Positions 44,537 through 52,952 are shown, numbered from the stretch's first letter. The stretch: DNA of 64,000 bases from CAJGDV01 sp036667875 (GCA_036667875.1 JAVWTD010000005.1:1-64000), one strand, 5' to 3'. Numbers and translations are program-made. The notes: generated by a model from the sequence alone, not told the origin.

Positions 44537-45854
44537 ATACAGATTGTTCTCCTTTATTTTTAAATTGAAGAACTATAGGTGTTCCTTCAAAATTAAAAGA
44601 TTCTCTAATTTTGTTTTCTAAATATCTTTCATAAGAAAAATGTATTAGACCTTTGCTATTTACTTGAATATTAAAAGTTGGTGGACAACTTCCTGCTTGA
44701 TTACAGAAATAAAGTTTAAGTCTTTTTCCTTTATATGTAGGAGGAAGATTAAGATTATATGCGTCTGTTATGACATCATTTAATATACTTGTTTTTATAA
44801 CTCTATTTGCATTTTCATAAGCTTTTAATATTTCAGGCATAAGTGTATGTATGCGCTTTGTTGTTTTTGCGGATACGTAAACTATAGAAGCATAAGGCAT
44901 GAATTGAAAATTAGCTCTTATTTCAGTTGTGAATTTCTTCATTTCTTCATCTTTATTTTCTATTAAATCCCATTTATTAACAACTAATACTACAGCTTTA
45001 CCTGCTTCTATGGCATAACCTGCTATATGTTTATCGTGTTCTATTATTCCTTCTTCTGCAGAAATAACAATACAACAAACATCAGATCTGTCAATTGCTT
45101 TCATAGATCTTAATAAACTATATTTTTCAACACTTTCCCAAATTTTTCCACGTTTTCTCATTCCGGCTGTATCTATTACTACATATTCTTCTCCGTGATA
45201 ATTAAATGGGGTATCAATTGCATCTCTAGTAGTTCCAGCGATATCTGATACAATTACTCTATCTTCATTTAAAATAGCGTTTACAAGACTACTTTTACCT
45301 ACATTTGGTCTTCCTATTATTGAGAATTTGATTCTAGGGTCAATTTCTTCTTCAGGTATTTTATTAAAATCTTTTGTAATTTCTTCAAGTAAGTCTGTAA
45401 TTCCTAAATTTTGTTCACCACTTACTTCAATGAAGTCACCTAATCCTAATTCATAAAATTCATAAATATTTTCTTTTAATTGTTTGCAATCACATTTATT
45501 AATTGCGACAATTATTTGTTTTTGTGATTTTATTAAAATATCACGTACTGCGAAATCGTTTGTTGTAAGTCCTTCTTTACCGTCTACTATAAATACTACT
45601 ATATCTGCTTCTTCGATTGCCATTTGAGCTTGAATTTTAATTTCTTCGTTAAAATTTTCTTCTCCCATGTCAATTCCACCTGTATCAATTAAATGAAATT
45701 TATAATCGTTAAAACTTACAGATCCATAAATTCTATCTCTTGTGATTCCTGGCGTATCTTCTATAATTGAAATTTTCTTTCCTACTAGACGATTAAATAT
45801 TGTTGATTTACCAACATTTGGTCTTCCTACTAGGGCTACTACTGGTTTTTTCAT
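44535..45854 (-). CDS. der: Ribosome-assembly GTPase Der (EngA)
   Basis: A 439-residue protein with two tandem GTPase domains: G1 GRPNVGKST and later GRPNVGKSS, switch DTPGITRDR and DIAGTTRDA, DTGG and DTAGM, NKCD and NKWD, then the C-terminal KH-like domain. Der is an essential 50S-subunit assembly factor. ATG 45854 is chosen because GGAGGTG lies just upstream; the ATG at 45872 is part of that ribosome site. Confidence 0.97.
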   Translation of the reverse strand: MKKPVVALVGRPNVGKSTIFNRLVGKKISIIEDTPGITRDRIYGSVSFNDYKFHLIDTGGIDMGEENFNEEIKIQAQMAIEEADIVVFIVDGKEGLTTNDFAVRDILIKSQKQIIVAINKCDCKQLKENIYEFYELGLGDFIEVSGEQNLGITDLLEEITKDFNKIPEEEIDPRIKFSIIGRPNVGKSSLVNAILNEDRVIVSDIAGTTRDAIDTPFNYHGEEYVVIDTAGMRKRGKIWESVEKYSLLRSMKAIDRSDVCCIVISAEEGIIEHDKHIAGYAIEAGKAVVLVVNKWDLIENKDEEMKKFTTEIRANFQFMPYASIVYVSAKTTKRIHTLMPEILKAYENANRVIKTSILNDVITDAYNLNLPPTYKGKRLKLYFCNQAGSCPPTFNIQVNSKGLIHFSYERYLENKIRESFNFEGTPIVLQFKNKGEQSV

Positions 45855-45930
45855 ATAATTATTCACCTCCATTAAATTATAACATATTTAATTTTTATTT
45901 ATAAGACTAAAGTATTATACCAAAAAAAGG

Positions 45931-46335
45931 TCAAATGTCAACCATTTTCCCTTTTCCTTTTAAATCATAAAGGATTTCTCCATATTCATAATCTTTTATA
46001 TTGTCAATTTTTTTATAAATTTTTTCATCAATTATAATACTATTTTTTTGTGGTGTATCGATTTCAATATAAAAATCGGTTTCTATTACTTGTAATTCTA
46101 CGTTAAGTTTATAAGAGTAGAAGTCTTCTCCGACGTTATTTACTTCTAAAATCATTCCGTAATAATCATTTTTATATAAATTTATGAAATAAAACCCTGA
46201 ACTTTCTATATTATAATATTTTTCTAAATAGTCAAATATTTCTTCGATGAGTTCTTCTTTATCTTCTTTGTATTTAAAGGTTTCTTTTTTAATATATAAT
46301 ATGAATGTTTCGTCGTCAATAATTTTAACTTTCAA
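45931..46335 (-). CDS. Conserved-looking hypothetical protein, 134 aa
   Basis: A small acidic protein (KVKIIDDETFILYIKKE ... YGEILYDLKGKGKMVDI) with alternating strands and one helix. No membrane segment or motif I recognise. Start is uncertain: TTG 46335 has GGGTGA 5 bp upstream and is preferred over GTG 46344. It lies between ysxC and der on the same strand (33 bp after ysxC), so it is likely in the same transcript as these ribosome-biogenesis GTPases. Confidence 0.6.
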   Translation of the reverse strand: MKVKIIDDETFILYIKKETFKYKEDKEELIEEIFDYLEKYYNIESSGFYFINLYKNDYYGMILEVNNVGEDFYSYKLNVELQVIETDFYIEIDTPQKNSIIIDEKIYKKIDNIKDYEYGEILYDLKGKGKMVDI

Positions 46336-46368
46336 TACGATCACCCATTTTATAGTATGAAAAAAAAG

Positions 46369-46950
46369 TTAGATAGTTCTTAATATTTTTTTTGTTACTT
46401 CTTCTTTTCCGAGTTTTGTAATATTTGAAAACATTATAAAGTCGTCTCCTACTACTAAGTCTAGTTCGTTTAGTATAATATTTCTTTGTTTTTGTTGTTG
46501 AGTAATCCCTACTTTATCTGTTTTAGTAGCTACTATGGTTACTGGAATCTTATAATGTTTTAGAAAGTTATACATCATTATATCGTCTTTTGATGGTTTT
46601 TGTCTAAAGTCAATAAGCATGAATACATGTTTTAATGTATCTCTTGCTGTCAAGTAGTCTTCCATCATTAGTCCAAACTTCTTTTGTCTTTCTTGGCTTA
46701 GATTAGCGTATCCATACCCTGGGGCATCTACTAAATAAAATAAATCATTAACTAGATAGAAGTTAATTGTTTGTGTTTTCCCAGGATTTGAAGATGTTCT
46801 AGCAAAGTTCTTTCTATTTATCATTGTATTGATAAAACTACTTTTTCCAACATTTGATCTCCCCACTAATAAAAATTCTGGTTTGTTATCAGTTGGATAT
46901 TGGCTTCTTCTTACCGCGCTTATTGTCATATCGACAGATGTTATTTTCAT
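46369..46950 (-). CDS. ysxC: Ribosome biogenesis GTPase YsxC/EngB
   Basis: A 193-residue single-domain GTPase: GRSNVGKSSFIN, SSNPGKTQTINFY, DAPGYGYA, ATKTDKV and the SNITKLGKEEV G5 region. It assists late 50S assembly. The start is ATG 46950 after AAAGGTGAAATT; the frame extension to 46986 has no ribosome site. Confidence 0.95.
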   Translation of the reverse strand: MKITSVDMTISAVRRSQYPTDNKPEFLLVGRSNVGKSSFINTMINRKNFARTSSNPGKTQTINFYLVNDLFYLVDAPGYGYANLSQERQKKFGLMMEDYLTARDTLKHVFMLIDFRQKPSKDDIMMYNFLKHYKIPVTIVATKTDKVGITQQQKQRNIILNELDLVVGDDFIMFSNITKLGKEEVTKKILRTI

Positions 46951-47030
46951 AATTTCACCTTTTCCTATGTGGTTTATGTAAATCATTATATCATATTTCT
47001 TTCTTTTATTATAAAATAGTTTTTTATTTT

Positions 47031-47061
47031 TTGCAATAATATTTTTTTATTATGTTATAAT
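47031..47061 (+). promoter_or_regulatory. Promoter of the zinc-ribbon/transglutaminase-like gene
   Basis: Extended -10 TGTTATAAT (47053-47061) with TTGCAA 19 bp upstream (47031-47036). The spacer is long, so the extended -10 probably carries the activity. Confidence 0.6.
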
Positions 47062-47087
47062 TATGGTAGAAATAGAGGTTTTAAGAT

Positions 47088-48098
47088 ATGAAATGCCCTA
47101 GATGTGGAACAAAATTAAAAAATGATAAGAATGCTTATTGTATTAGATGTGGATACATGGACAATGGAGAAATTATTTCAAAATTTGAAAATCAGAATAA
47201 TAGTAGTCCAAGAAAAACTATTAAGTTTATTAATAAAATGTATAAACCGGTTATAATAGTAATAATTATACTTTCTTTTGGAGGATTTTTTATTAAAGGT
47301 GAATATGAAAAAGGAAAAAGAATATTACCTGTAGAAACGATTTATGAAAAAAGGACTGCTGATAATTTTATTAATAACTTATATATTTCTCCTGAGGTAG
47401 CATATACTAATCTTTTAAATATTGAAGAGAGAAAAATTTATAAAGAAATATTAAAATCAATAAACAATTTTGATTCTTCTATAATAATTGATATGAGTAA
47501 TTCTAGGAGCAATCAAAAAACTGCTTCTGTAAAGAAAATATACGATTCTATTATTATTGACCATCCTGAACTAATACAAATTAAAAACGAAGATTTTAAA
47601 AGAGAAAATAATTTAGTGGTTATTATTTTATATTATTCTTTTTTAAAGGATGAACTTCCAAATATGTTAAGTAAAATGATGAAGGAAATTAATGAGATAA
47701 AATTTAATACAACTAAATACAATGATTATAAAAAGAGTAAGTATATTTATAAATGGTTATCCTCTAATTCTGTTTATGATAATGAATGTAATTCTTCTTA
47801 TAATGTTATTTTAGAGAATCGTGGTTCATCTAAGGGTCTTGCAAGGGCTAGCCAAATAATTTTTCAAAACATTGGTATTACTTCTACTTTAGTTACTGGA
47901 AGTTTTAATAAGAAGATTCATGAATGGAATCTTATAAAACTTGATAATGGATTTTATAATTTTGATGTTTCTAGATCAAACAATAGTGATTATTCAGGTT
48001 TTCTTTACAAATATAGTTTTAATTATAAAAAAAATTACAGTAAAATAGTACCAAATGCTTATGGAATTAAATATAGATATAAAAAAGACAATAATTAA
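47088..48098 (+). CDS. Zinc-ribbon, transmembrane, transglutaminase-like protein with Cys-to-Ser active site
   Basis: The 336-residue protein starts with a cytoplasmic zinc ribbon (CPRCG ... CIRCG), has one transmembrane helix (about 53-70) and an external domain. Residues 210-300 follow the bacterial transglutaminase/protease-like fold: KYIYKWLSSNSVYD, then RGSSKGLARASQIIFQNIGI, HEWNLIKLDNGFYNFDVS. His278 and Asp293 of the Cys-His-Asp triad are present, but the Cys of the usual G-V-C-x-G is Ser248. It may be an inactive, binding version. AGAGGT precedes the ATG, and a terminator follows, so it is a single-gene unit. Confidence 0.72.
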   Translation: MKCPRCGTKLKNDKNAYCIRCGYMDNGEIISKFENQNNSSPRKTIKFINKMYKPVIIVIIILSFGGFFIKGEYEKGKRILPVETIYEKRTADNFINNLYISPEVAYTNLLNIEERKIYKEILKSINNFDSSIIIDMSNSRSNQKTASVKKIYDSIIIDHPELIQIKNEDFKRENNLVVIILYYSFLKDELPNMLSKMMKEINEIKFNTTKYNDYKKSKYIYKWLSSNSVYDNECNSSYNVILENRGSSKGLARASQIIFQNIGITSTLVTGSFNKKIHEWNLIKLDNGFYNFDVSRSNNSDYSGFLYKYSFNYKKNYSKIVPNAYGIKYRYKKDNN

Positions 48099-48113
48099 TT
48101 ATCGTCTTTTTTT
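48081..48113 (+). terminator. Intrinsic terminator after transglutaminase-like gene
   Basis: AAAGAC / GTCTTT stem, extended by AT pairs, followed by TTTTTTT; the 5' arm is within the last codons. Confidence 0.75.
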
Positions 48114-48125
48114 ATTTATTTATTT

Positions 48126-48201
48126 TGGTGATCCGTATGGGGTTTGAACCCATGAATATCGCCTTGAGAGGGCGACGTGTTAACCATTTCACCAACGGAC
48201 C
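48126..48201 (-). tRNA. tRNA-Glu (anticodon CTC)
   Basis: A 76-nt cloverleaf: acceptor GGTCCGT with ACGGATC, D-loop GGTGAAATGGTTAAC, anticodon stem TCGCC / GGCGA around loop CTCTCAA (anticodon CTC), T-arm ATGGGTTCAAACCCCAT, and an encoded CCA. It closely resembles the Bacillus tRNA-Glu apart from the anticodon. Confidence 0.93.
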
Positions 48202-48230
48202 ACAATCTAATTGTAATCCATTTTTAGTTA

Positions 48231-48246
48231 AAAAGCAATTACTTTT
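48231..48246 (-). terminator. Possible terminator after DUF3006 gene
   Basis: AAAAAG-TAATTG-CTTTTT on the minus strand overlapping the stop codon at 48239; short stem, no long T-run. Confidence 0.4.
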
Positions 48247-48454
48247 TAAGCTTTTCTAATTTTTCTTTTATGATTGATTTTCTTGATAAATATTCTTTTT
48301 TATCTATTTTATATTTGTTATTTACTTTTATAACTATTAATCCATCATAGATGTTTTTTGGAAATAATTTTATGTTATCATTTATTATTTCTTTTGTTTC
48401 TAGATTTTCTAAAATTACTATATTTTCTACTATTCTATCTATTGCGTATTTCAT
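48239..48454 (-). CDS. DUF3006-like protein
   Basis: A 71-residue protein: YAIDRIVENIVILEN, then LFPKNIYDGLIVIKVNNKYKID. The start AIDRxExxxAVLE and the P-x-x-x-x-x-G-x-V pattern match DUF3006 proteins, which are commonly encoded beside ComEC-like MBL hydrolases, as here. It shares the TAATG overlap with that upstream gene and is translated with it. Function unknown. Confidence 0.75.
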   Translation of the reverse strand: MKYAIDRIVENIVILENLETKEIINDNIKLFPKNIYDGLIVIKVNNKYKIDKKEYLSRKSIIKEKLEKLKK

Positions 48455-49317
48455 TATTTTTCACTTTCTATTTCTATATTTTTTCCATCACTTTTTAAAA
48501 TTATTGTTCCGTTTAAATCTGTTCTATAAATTTTACTGTTTTTTAAAGTTTCTAATGTTTCGTTGTTTGGGTGATTATAAATGTTATTTTTACCAACAGA
48601 TATTATTGAAATTTGAGGGTTTACTTTATTTATAAAGACCTGGTTACTACTATATGATGATCCATGATGTCCTATTTTTATTACGTTGGAGTTTAAATTT
48701 TTATTTATTATTTCGTTTTCTGTTTTTTTTGTTGCATCTCCCATTAAAAGTACTTTTGTATCTTTATAATTTGCTTTTAATACGATTGAGGTATTATTTA
48801 AGTCTTTTTCATCTGTTCCAACATATATTACTTCTATTAGTGTTTCTCCGAGGTAGAATTTTTGTCCTATTTTTGGTGTTTCAAATTTCAAGTTTTTATT
48901 TTGTAAGGAATCAAGAACATCTTCAAATGTTTTGGTTGTTGTGATTACGTCAGGCATGTAAAATGTATTAACTTTAAAACTATTAATTATATTATCCATT
49001 CCTCCAATATGGTCTTCATGTGCGTGGGTTCCTACTACATATTTAAATTCTTTTATGTTTAAATCTTTAAAGTACTTTACTAGGTTTTCTCCATCATTGT
49101 TGTTGCCTGCATCTATTAGCATATATTCTTTATTGCTTTTGATTAGAATGGAATCTGCTTGTCCTACATCTATAAATCTTATTTCAAAATCACTATTTTC
49201 TATATTAATTGATGCTTTTAAATCGTTTTGGATATTTTCTTTGTTTGTTACATAATTATAAGTTAAAATTGATATTACTAAAAATATTGATATAATTAAT
49301 TTTTTTATTTTTTTCAT
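48454..49317 (-). CDS. ComEC/Rec2-like metallo-beta-lactamase-fold hydrolase, exported
   Basis: A 287-residue protein with an N-terminal hydrophobic segment (about 5-22) that serves as a signal or anchor, and an MBL fold: RFIDVGQADSILI, GTHAHEDHIGGMDNII (the HxHxDH zinc motif), LLMGDAT, KIGHHGS. It resembles the periplasmic-type nuclease domain of ComEC but stands alone. Start ATG 49317 after GAGGAGA. A role in processing extracellular DNA is likely from the family. It is translationally coupled to the DUF3006 gene. Confidence 0.85.
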   Translation of the reverse strand: MKKIKKLIISIFLVISILTYNYVTNKENIQNDLKASINIENSDFEIRFIDVGQADSILIKSNKEYMLIDAGNNNDGENLVKYFKDLNIKEFKYVVGTHAHEDHIGGMDNIINSFKVNTFYMPDVITTTKTFEDVLDSLQNKNLKFETPKIGQKFYLGETLIEVIYVGTDEKDLNNTSIVLKANYKDTKVLLMGDATKKTENEIINKNLNSNVIKIGHHGSSYSSNQVFINKVNPQISIISVGKNNIYNHPNNETLETLKNSKIYRTDLNGTIILKSDGKNIEIESEK

Positions 49318-49365
49318 GTTTCTCCTCAAGATTTTAATCTTTTTCTATTCTTTTAAATTATAACA

Positions 49366-49390
49366 CAAAAAAAGACAAATTGTTTTGTCT
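49366..49390 (-). terminator. Intrinsic terminator after cation-efflux gene
   Basis: AGACAAA / TTTGTCT minus-strand stem with a small loop, followed by TTTTTTT. Confidence 0.75.
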
Positions 49391-50276
49391 AAACATCTAA
49401 AATTAATTCGAAATTACAATACTCAAAATATTTTTTAAGTTCTATATTAATTTTGATTGTTACTTCTTCTAGTTCTTTTCTTTTAATTATTTCTTCTTTT
49501 GTTTTGAAATATACTGAAATCCAGTATTTTCGACCTGTACTAATAATATCATAGAAGACTACTTCATAACTATAGTTTTTTAATTCTTTTTTTATGATTC
49601 TTTTCATTTTGTCTGTTACTTCTTTTTCAGGTGCAAATAAAAATGTTGTTCTTATTGCTTTTACTAAAGTAGTAATGGCTTCTGGAATCATAAATAATGA
49701 AATACCTATGGCTATAATTTGATCGAAATATGGAACCAATGGTTTTAATGCAGTTTGTTCTAAGAATATAGTTGATGCAAATGCTATTGCCATTCCTATA
49801 CTGTAGAAACAATCTAATTTCCAACTATATATTTCGGTATCAATTGTAGGTGATGTTATTTTTTTGTTCATCTTTTTTAATAATAAATAAATAATAATAC
49901 TAGTTGATGCTAAAATCATTTGAAATATTGAGATTATTTTCCCGTCTACTATATTTCCTCCTGAAATGGCTACTTGAATATTATTTACTGCTAAAGCAAC
50001 GGTTACTGCAATAAGCATAAATACTTTTATTGCTACAAATACTGATTCTACTTGTGAATATCCGAATGGTCTTTTTTCATCGTATGGTTTATAAAACAAT
50101 GGTGTTAAAAAGATTGTAAGACCAATAATAATTACTTCGGCTGCATCGTATGTTGCATCCATTAATACAGATTGAGATCTTGTTTTAATGGCCATAAATA
50201 GTTCTACCGTAGCAAATATTAAAGCTGCTATAAACGATATTCTTAATATGGTTTTTTCAATTTTCTCTTTCTTCAT
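49389..50276 (-). CDS. Cation diffusion facilitator-family transporter
   Basis: The 295-residue protein has about six membrane helices and a cytoplasmic C-terminal ferredoxin-like domain (KRIIKKELKNYSYEVVFYD ... YWISVYFKT). The core sequence MAIKTRSQSVLMDATYDAAE, KPYDEKRPFGYSQVES matches the CDF family. The usual metal sites are altered: the HxxxD of helix 2 reads DATYD and helix 5 has KLDCF, so the transported ion may not be zinc. Start ATG 50276 after GGAAGG; the frame runs 45 codons further upstream without a ribosome site. Its leader has an unusual hairpin next to the promoter. Confidence 0.85.
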   Translation of the reverse strand: MKKEKIEKTILRISFIAALIFATVELFMAIKTRSQSVLMDATYDAAEVIIIGLTIFLTPLFYKPYDEKRPFGYSQVESVFVAIKVFMLIAVTVALAVNNIQVAISGGNIVDGKIISIFQMILASTSIIIYLLLKKMNKKITSPTIDTEIYSWKLDCFYSIGMAIAFASTIFLEQTALKPLVPYFDQIIAIGISLFMIPEAITTLVKAIRTTFLFAPEKEVTDKMKRIIKKELKNYSYEVVFYDIISTGRKYWISVYFKTKEEIIKRKELEEVTIKINIELKKYFEYCNFELILDV

Positions 50277-50287
50277 ATTTTCCTTCC

Positions 50288-50354
50288 TTTTCCCAAAAAA
50301 AGGCTTTTGCCTTCTCTCGGTTACTATTATAGCATAGTTATTGTATGTTGTAAA
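50288..50354 (-). promoter_or_regulatory. Promoter followed at once by a terminator-like hairpin, upstream of the cation-efflux gene
   Basis: On the minus strand TTTACA (50349-50354) and TATAAT (50326-50331) are 17 bp apart. About 10 nt after the expected start lies AAGGC-AAAA-GCCTT (50299-50312) followed by TTTTTTT (50295 region), then the ribosome site. This is either an intrinsic attenuator in a leader of about 40 nt or a 5' stability hairpin. Confidence 0.6.
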
Positions 50355-50370
50355 ATTTTGTTTTGTAATA

Positions 50371-50395
50371 AAAAAAGCATTTATTAAAATACTTC
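50371..50395 (-). terminator. Intrinsic terminator after the 70-aa gene
   Basis: Minus-strand AGTATTT-TAAT-AAATGCT followed by TTTTTTT; it overlaps the end of the coding region at 50384. Confidence 0.65.
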
Positions 50396-50596
50396 TTGTT
50401 TTTCTGACCAATCTTCAGAGGGTTCTGAGTCGTTTTCCATTTCCCATGTTATGTTATTTTCTCGTGCAACTCTAATTGCATCAGATTTATTATTTGCTTT
50501 GGCATTTGTTCCTTCAGTGACCACAAAAAAAGATAGTTCATATATTTTTGCTAATTCACGTACTTCTTTACAAAATTTTATTGCTCTTTCGTGCAT
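50384..50596 (-). CDS. Small hypothetical protein, 70 aa
   Basis: Starting at ATG 50596, just after tRNA-Gln, the frame encodes MHERAIKFCKEVRELAKIYEL then SFFVVTEGTNAKANNKSDAIRVARENN and an acidic tail. The FFVVT-[ED]-G-x-x-A-x-x-NN-x-x-A-x-R-x-AR pattern recurs, from memory, in small uncharacterised Bacillota proteins. The open frame extends upstream through the tRNA, which is an artefact. A GAAAGAAGAA purine stretch precedes the ATG. Confidence 0.6.
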   Translation of the reverse strand: MHERAIKFCKEVRELAKIYELSFFVVTEGTNAKANNKSDAIRVARENNITWEMENDSEPSEDWSEKQEVF

Positions 50597-50646
50597 TTTT
50601 ATTCTTCTTTCTTTATATACAGATAATTTTCTTATCTTTGTTTTTT

Positions 50647-50721
50647 TGGCTACCATAGCTGGATTCGAACCAGCGCATCTCGGAGTCAGAGTCCGATGCC
50701 TTACCGCTTGGCTATATGGCA
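50647..50721 (-). tRNA. tRNA-Gln (anticodon CTG)
   Basis: A 75-nt cloverleaf: acceptor TGCCATA / TATGGTA, D-arm GCCAAGCGGTAAGGC, anticodon stem TCGGA / TCCGA around CTCTGAC (anticodon CTG), T-arm GCTGGTTCGAATCCAGC, discriminator G and encoded CCA. Very similar to Bacillus tRNA-Gln. Confidence 0.93.
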
Positions 50722-50821
50722 ATGTTAAATTAAGTATATCATAAAGTTTTATAAAAATAAATAATTTTTTCCAGTTTAGTTTTTTATGGATAAACTTATA
50801 AGATTATGTTTAAACTTTAAT

Positions 50822-50879
50822 AAGAAAGAATCAATCATTTCTGATTGATTCTTATATTTAAAGTTCGAATATTTCGAAC
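50822..50879. terminator. Two hairpins beyond the tmRNA 3' end
   Basis: A 12-bp stem AAGAATCAATCA / TGATTGATTCTT (50826-50853) and a 7-bp stem GTTCGAA / TTCGAAC (50863-50879) lie between tmRNA and tRNA-Gln. They probably terminate tmRNA transcription on the minus strand. The T-runs are short (TTTAAAT and TTTCTTA). Confidence 0.6.
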
Positions 50880-50891
50880 ACTTTATTAATT

Positions 50892-51235
50892 TGGTGGAGC
50901 TGAGGAGAATCGAACTCCTGTCCAAATACACCTCATCTTATCCGTCTACAAGTTTAGTTGATTTTTTTTAATTCCTGTAATTTTTGTTAATCAACCACCT
51001 AGATTACAGTAAGCCTATATTATTCATCATAACTACTAGACAAAGTAATGATATATCCCACTAAATCGAGCCCCTCTAAACTTCCGCGGGAGAAAAGTAA
51101 AGAGAAGCAGCTTGCTATTTTATATTAAGCGAAAGCTAATTGATTTCTGTTTCCAGTTATTTTTTTTTGCACGTAACGAGTGCCTTCGACTTGCAGTTTA
51201 AGCATTGGCATACCTGTCGAAACCTAAGCAGCCCC
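50892..51235 (-). ncRNA. ssrA: Transfer-messenger RNA
   Basis: The 344-nt RNA begins GGGGCTGCTTAGGTTTCGAC and ends in a tRNA-Ala-like half (GGAGTTCGATTCTCC then CAGCTCCACCA); the first seven bases pair with CAGCTCC. The reading frame that ends in codons for Leu-Ala-Phe-Ala then TAA (51125-51136), a normal tag ending, reads QKKITGNRNQLAFA from CAA 51169. A resume at GCA 51170, one base earlier, falls out of frame by one because of a nine-A run. SmpB is encoded 45 bp upstream, as in many Bacillota. Confidence 0.95.
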
Positions 51236-51279
51236 ATAATGACACCATTATTATATTAAAAATAATGGTGTTTGTCAAT

Positions 51280-51717
51280 TTATCTTTCTTTAAAGTTTTT
51301 GAGCATATTTCTTTGAATGTCTTTTTCTTTTATGCTTTCTCTTTTATCGTATAGTTTTTTACCTTTGCAAAGTCCTAAAAGAATTTTTGCTTTATTTTTA
51401 ACAAAGTACATTTTTAAAGGTACTAGAGTATAGCCTAAAAGTTTTATTGAATCATTTAATTTTAATATTTCTTTTTTATGTAGTAATAATTTTCTTGTTC
51501 TTGTTTCTTCATGATTAAATATATTTCCTTGTTCATAAGGGCTTATGTGCATATTTAATAGAAATACTTCATTATTTTTGATAATTCCATAGCAGTCTTT
51601 TATGTTTGCTCCTCCGTTTTTTATTGATTTAATTTCGGTTCCTGTTAAAACTATTCCTGCTTCTATTTCATCAATTATTTCATATTCATATTTTGCTTTT
51701 CTATTAAGTATTTCCAT
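51280..51717 (-). CDS. smpB: SsrA-binding protein SmpB
   Basis: A 145-residue protein with the typical start NRKAKYEYEIIDEIEAGIVLTGTEIKSIKNG, ISPYEQGN and a basic C-terminal tail (REKD-type KEKDIQRNMLKNF) that enters the mRNA channel. It carries tmRNA to stalled ribosomes. It is 10 bp after a capA-like gene and directly precedes ssrA. Confidence 0.96.
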   Translation of the reverse strand: MEILNRKAKYEYEIIDEIEAGIVLTGTEIKSIKNGGANIKDCYGIIKNNEVFLLNMHISPYEQGNIFNHEETRTRKLLLHKKEILKLNDSIKLLGYTLVPLKMYFVKNKAKILLGLCKGKKLYDKRESIKEKDIQRNMLKNFKER

Positions 51718-51727
51718 GTTTCACCTC

Positions 51728-52936
51728 TTACTTTATGAATCCTACTTGTATTTTAGGATCGTTTTTTGGATTTATATGTTTTAGATATTCGTCATAAATA
51801 CCTCTATAATTGTATAATGTTGCGTCTGTCAATTTTGTAAATGGCATGATTTTAAAATTTCTATAATAATTATAATGAGTCCAAATTAAGTCTGCTTTTG
51901 CGTCTGTTATTTCAATTTTTGTCGTTTTTCCGTTGGTTGTTTCTTTTTTTGCTGTAAATGATGCGAGCATTCCTACTCTTTTTATTGTTCCATCTTGTGC
52001 AGAAATTAAGTTTCCAAGTGAGTAAATGACAAGTGTGTCTCCTATATATTCAATTGGTTGAATAACGTGAGGATGTGCACCTACTATAACGTTAACTCCG
52101 AGTGATGCTAAGTATTCTGCTGCGTTTCTTTGGTAAGTATTGGGTGTATGAACGTATTCATTTCCCCAATGCATTGCTACCATTAAAACATCGACTTTAT
52201 TTCTTATAGCATCAACATCTTTTTTTACTTGAACTTTATAAGCTTCAAATTCTGCATCGCTTGATACTGGCCAAAGATTTACTAAGTAATCTTTTCCTGT
52301 TGGAAAGGGATTTCCATTAAGTCCGTATGTATAATTTAGCATTGCATAAGAAATTCCATTGATTGTTCTTATTTCAGTATTGTTTCTTTCTTCGAATGAT
52401 CGGTATGATCCTGTTTTATAAACATTTGGTTTTTTACTCCAAAATTCTGTTGAATATTCTGCTCCTACAATTCCTTTATCCATTGTGTGATTGCTTGCTA
52501 AACTTACCATATTAAATCCAATATCATCGGTAAGATTTGTTCCTATTTCGTCTGGTGAGTTAAAATTAGGATAATTTGATAATCCTAAGGCTTTTCCACC
52601 AATAACAGTTTCTTGATTATAATATTTTAAATCATAAGGTTCTATTATTTCTTTTATATCAGGAAACATTTTATTGAAATTATATTGTTGATAACCATTA
52701 GCGTCTACAGTTCCTGTTGCGGCATCGTTATAAACTCCATTATGAATTAAGGCATCCCCTGCTCCAATAAAGTTAAAACTAAAGTTTTCTACTAATGGTT
52801 TTTTTGGCTCTTCTGGTTTTTCTTTTTTTGGTTCTTCTTTTTTATTCATAAGAAAGAAGAGGGATACAGAAGTAATTAATAATAAACTAAATATTAGTAT
52901 CCCATAAATTATTTTTTTCTTTTTTGTTTTTGCCAT
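51728..52936 (-). CDS. CapA-family membrane-anchored metallophosphatase-like protein
   Basis: The 402-residue protein has an N-terminal helix (about 8-30) and a Lys/Glu/Pro linker, then a PGA_cap/CapA domain: FIGAGDALIHNGVY, VSLASNHTMDKG, VMVAMHWGNEYVHTP, VNVIVGAHPHVIQPIE. The Asp/Asn/His residues of the metallophosphoesterase-like site are present. The name comes from poly-gamma-glutamate capsule genes, but isolated copies like this have no proven role. It lies in the rnr-capA-smpB-ssrA row with 10-16 bp gaps. Confidence 0.85.
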   Translation of the reverse strand: MAKTKKKKIIYGILIFSLLLITSVSLFFLMNKKEEPKKEKPEEPKKPLVENFSFNFIGAGDALIHNGVYNDAATGTVDANGYQQYNFNKMFPDIKEIIEPYDLKYYNQETVIGGKALGLSNYPNFNSPDEIGTNLTDDIGFNMVSLASNHTMDKGIVGAEYSTEFWSKKPNVYKTGSYRSFEERNNTEIRTINGISYAMLNYTYGLNGNPFPTGKDYLVNLWPVSSDAEFEAYKVQVKKDVDAIRNKVDVLMVAMHWGNEYVHTPNTYQRNAAEYLASLGVNVIVGAHPHVIQPIEYIGDTLVIYSLGNLISAQDGTIKRVGMLASFTAKKETTNGKTTKIEITDAKADLIWTHYNYYRNFKIMPFTKLTDATLYNYRGIYDEYLKHINPKNDPKIQVGFIK

Positions 52937-52952
52937 TTTACAACCTACTTCC

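Noticed and set aside
50597..50722. N-terminal extension of the 70-aa gene through tRNA-Gln
   Set aside because: The stretch is the tRNA itself; an ATG with a purine-rich leader at 50596 is the sensible start.
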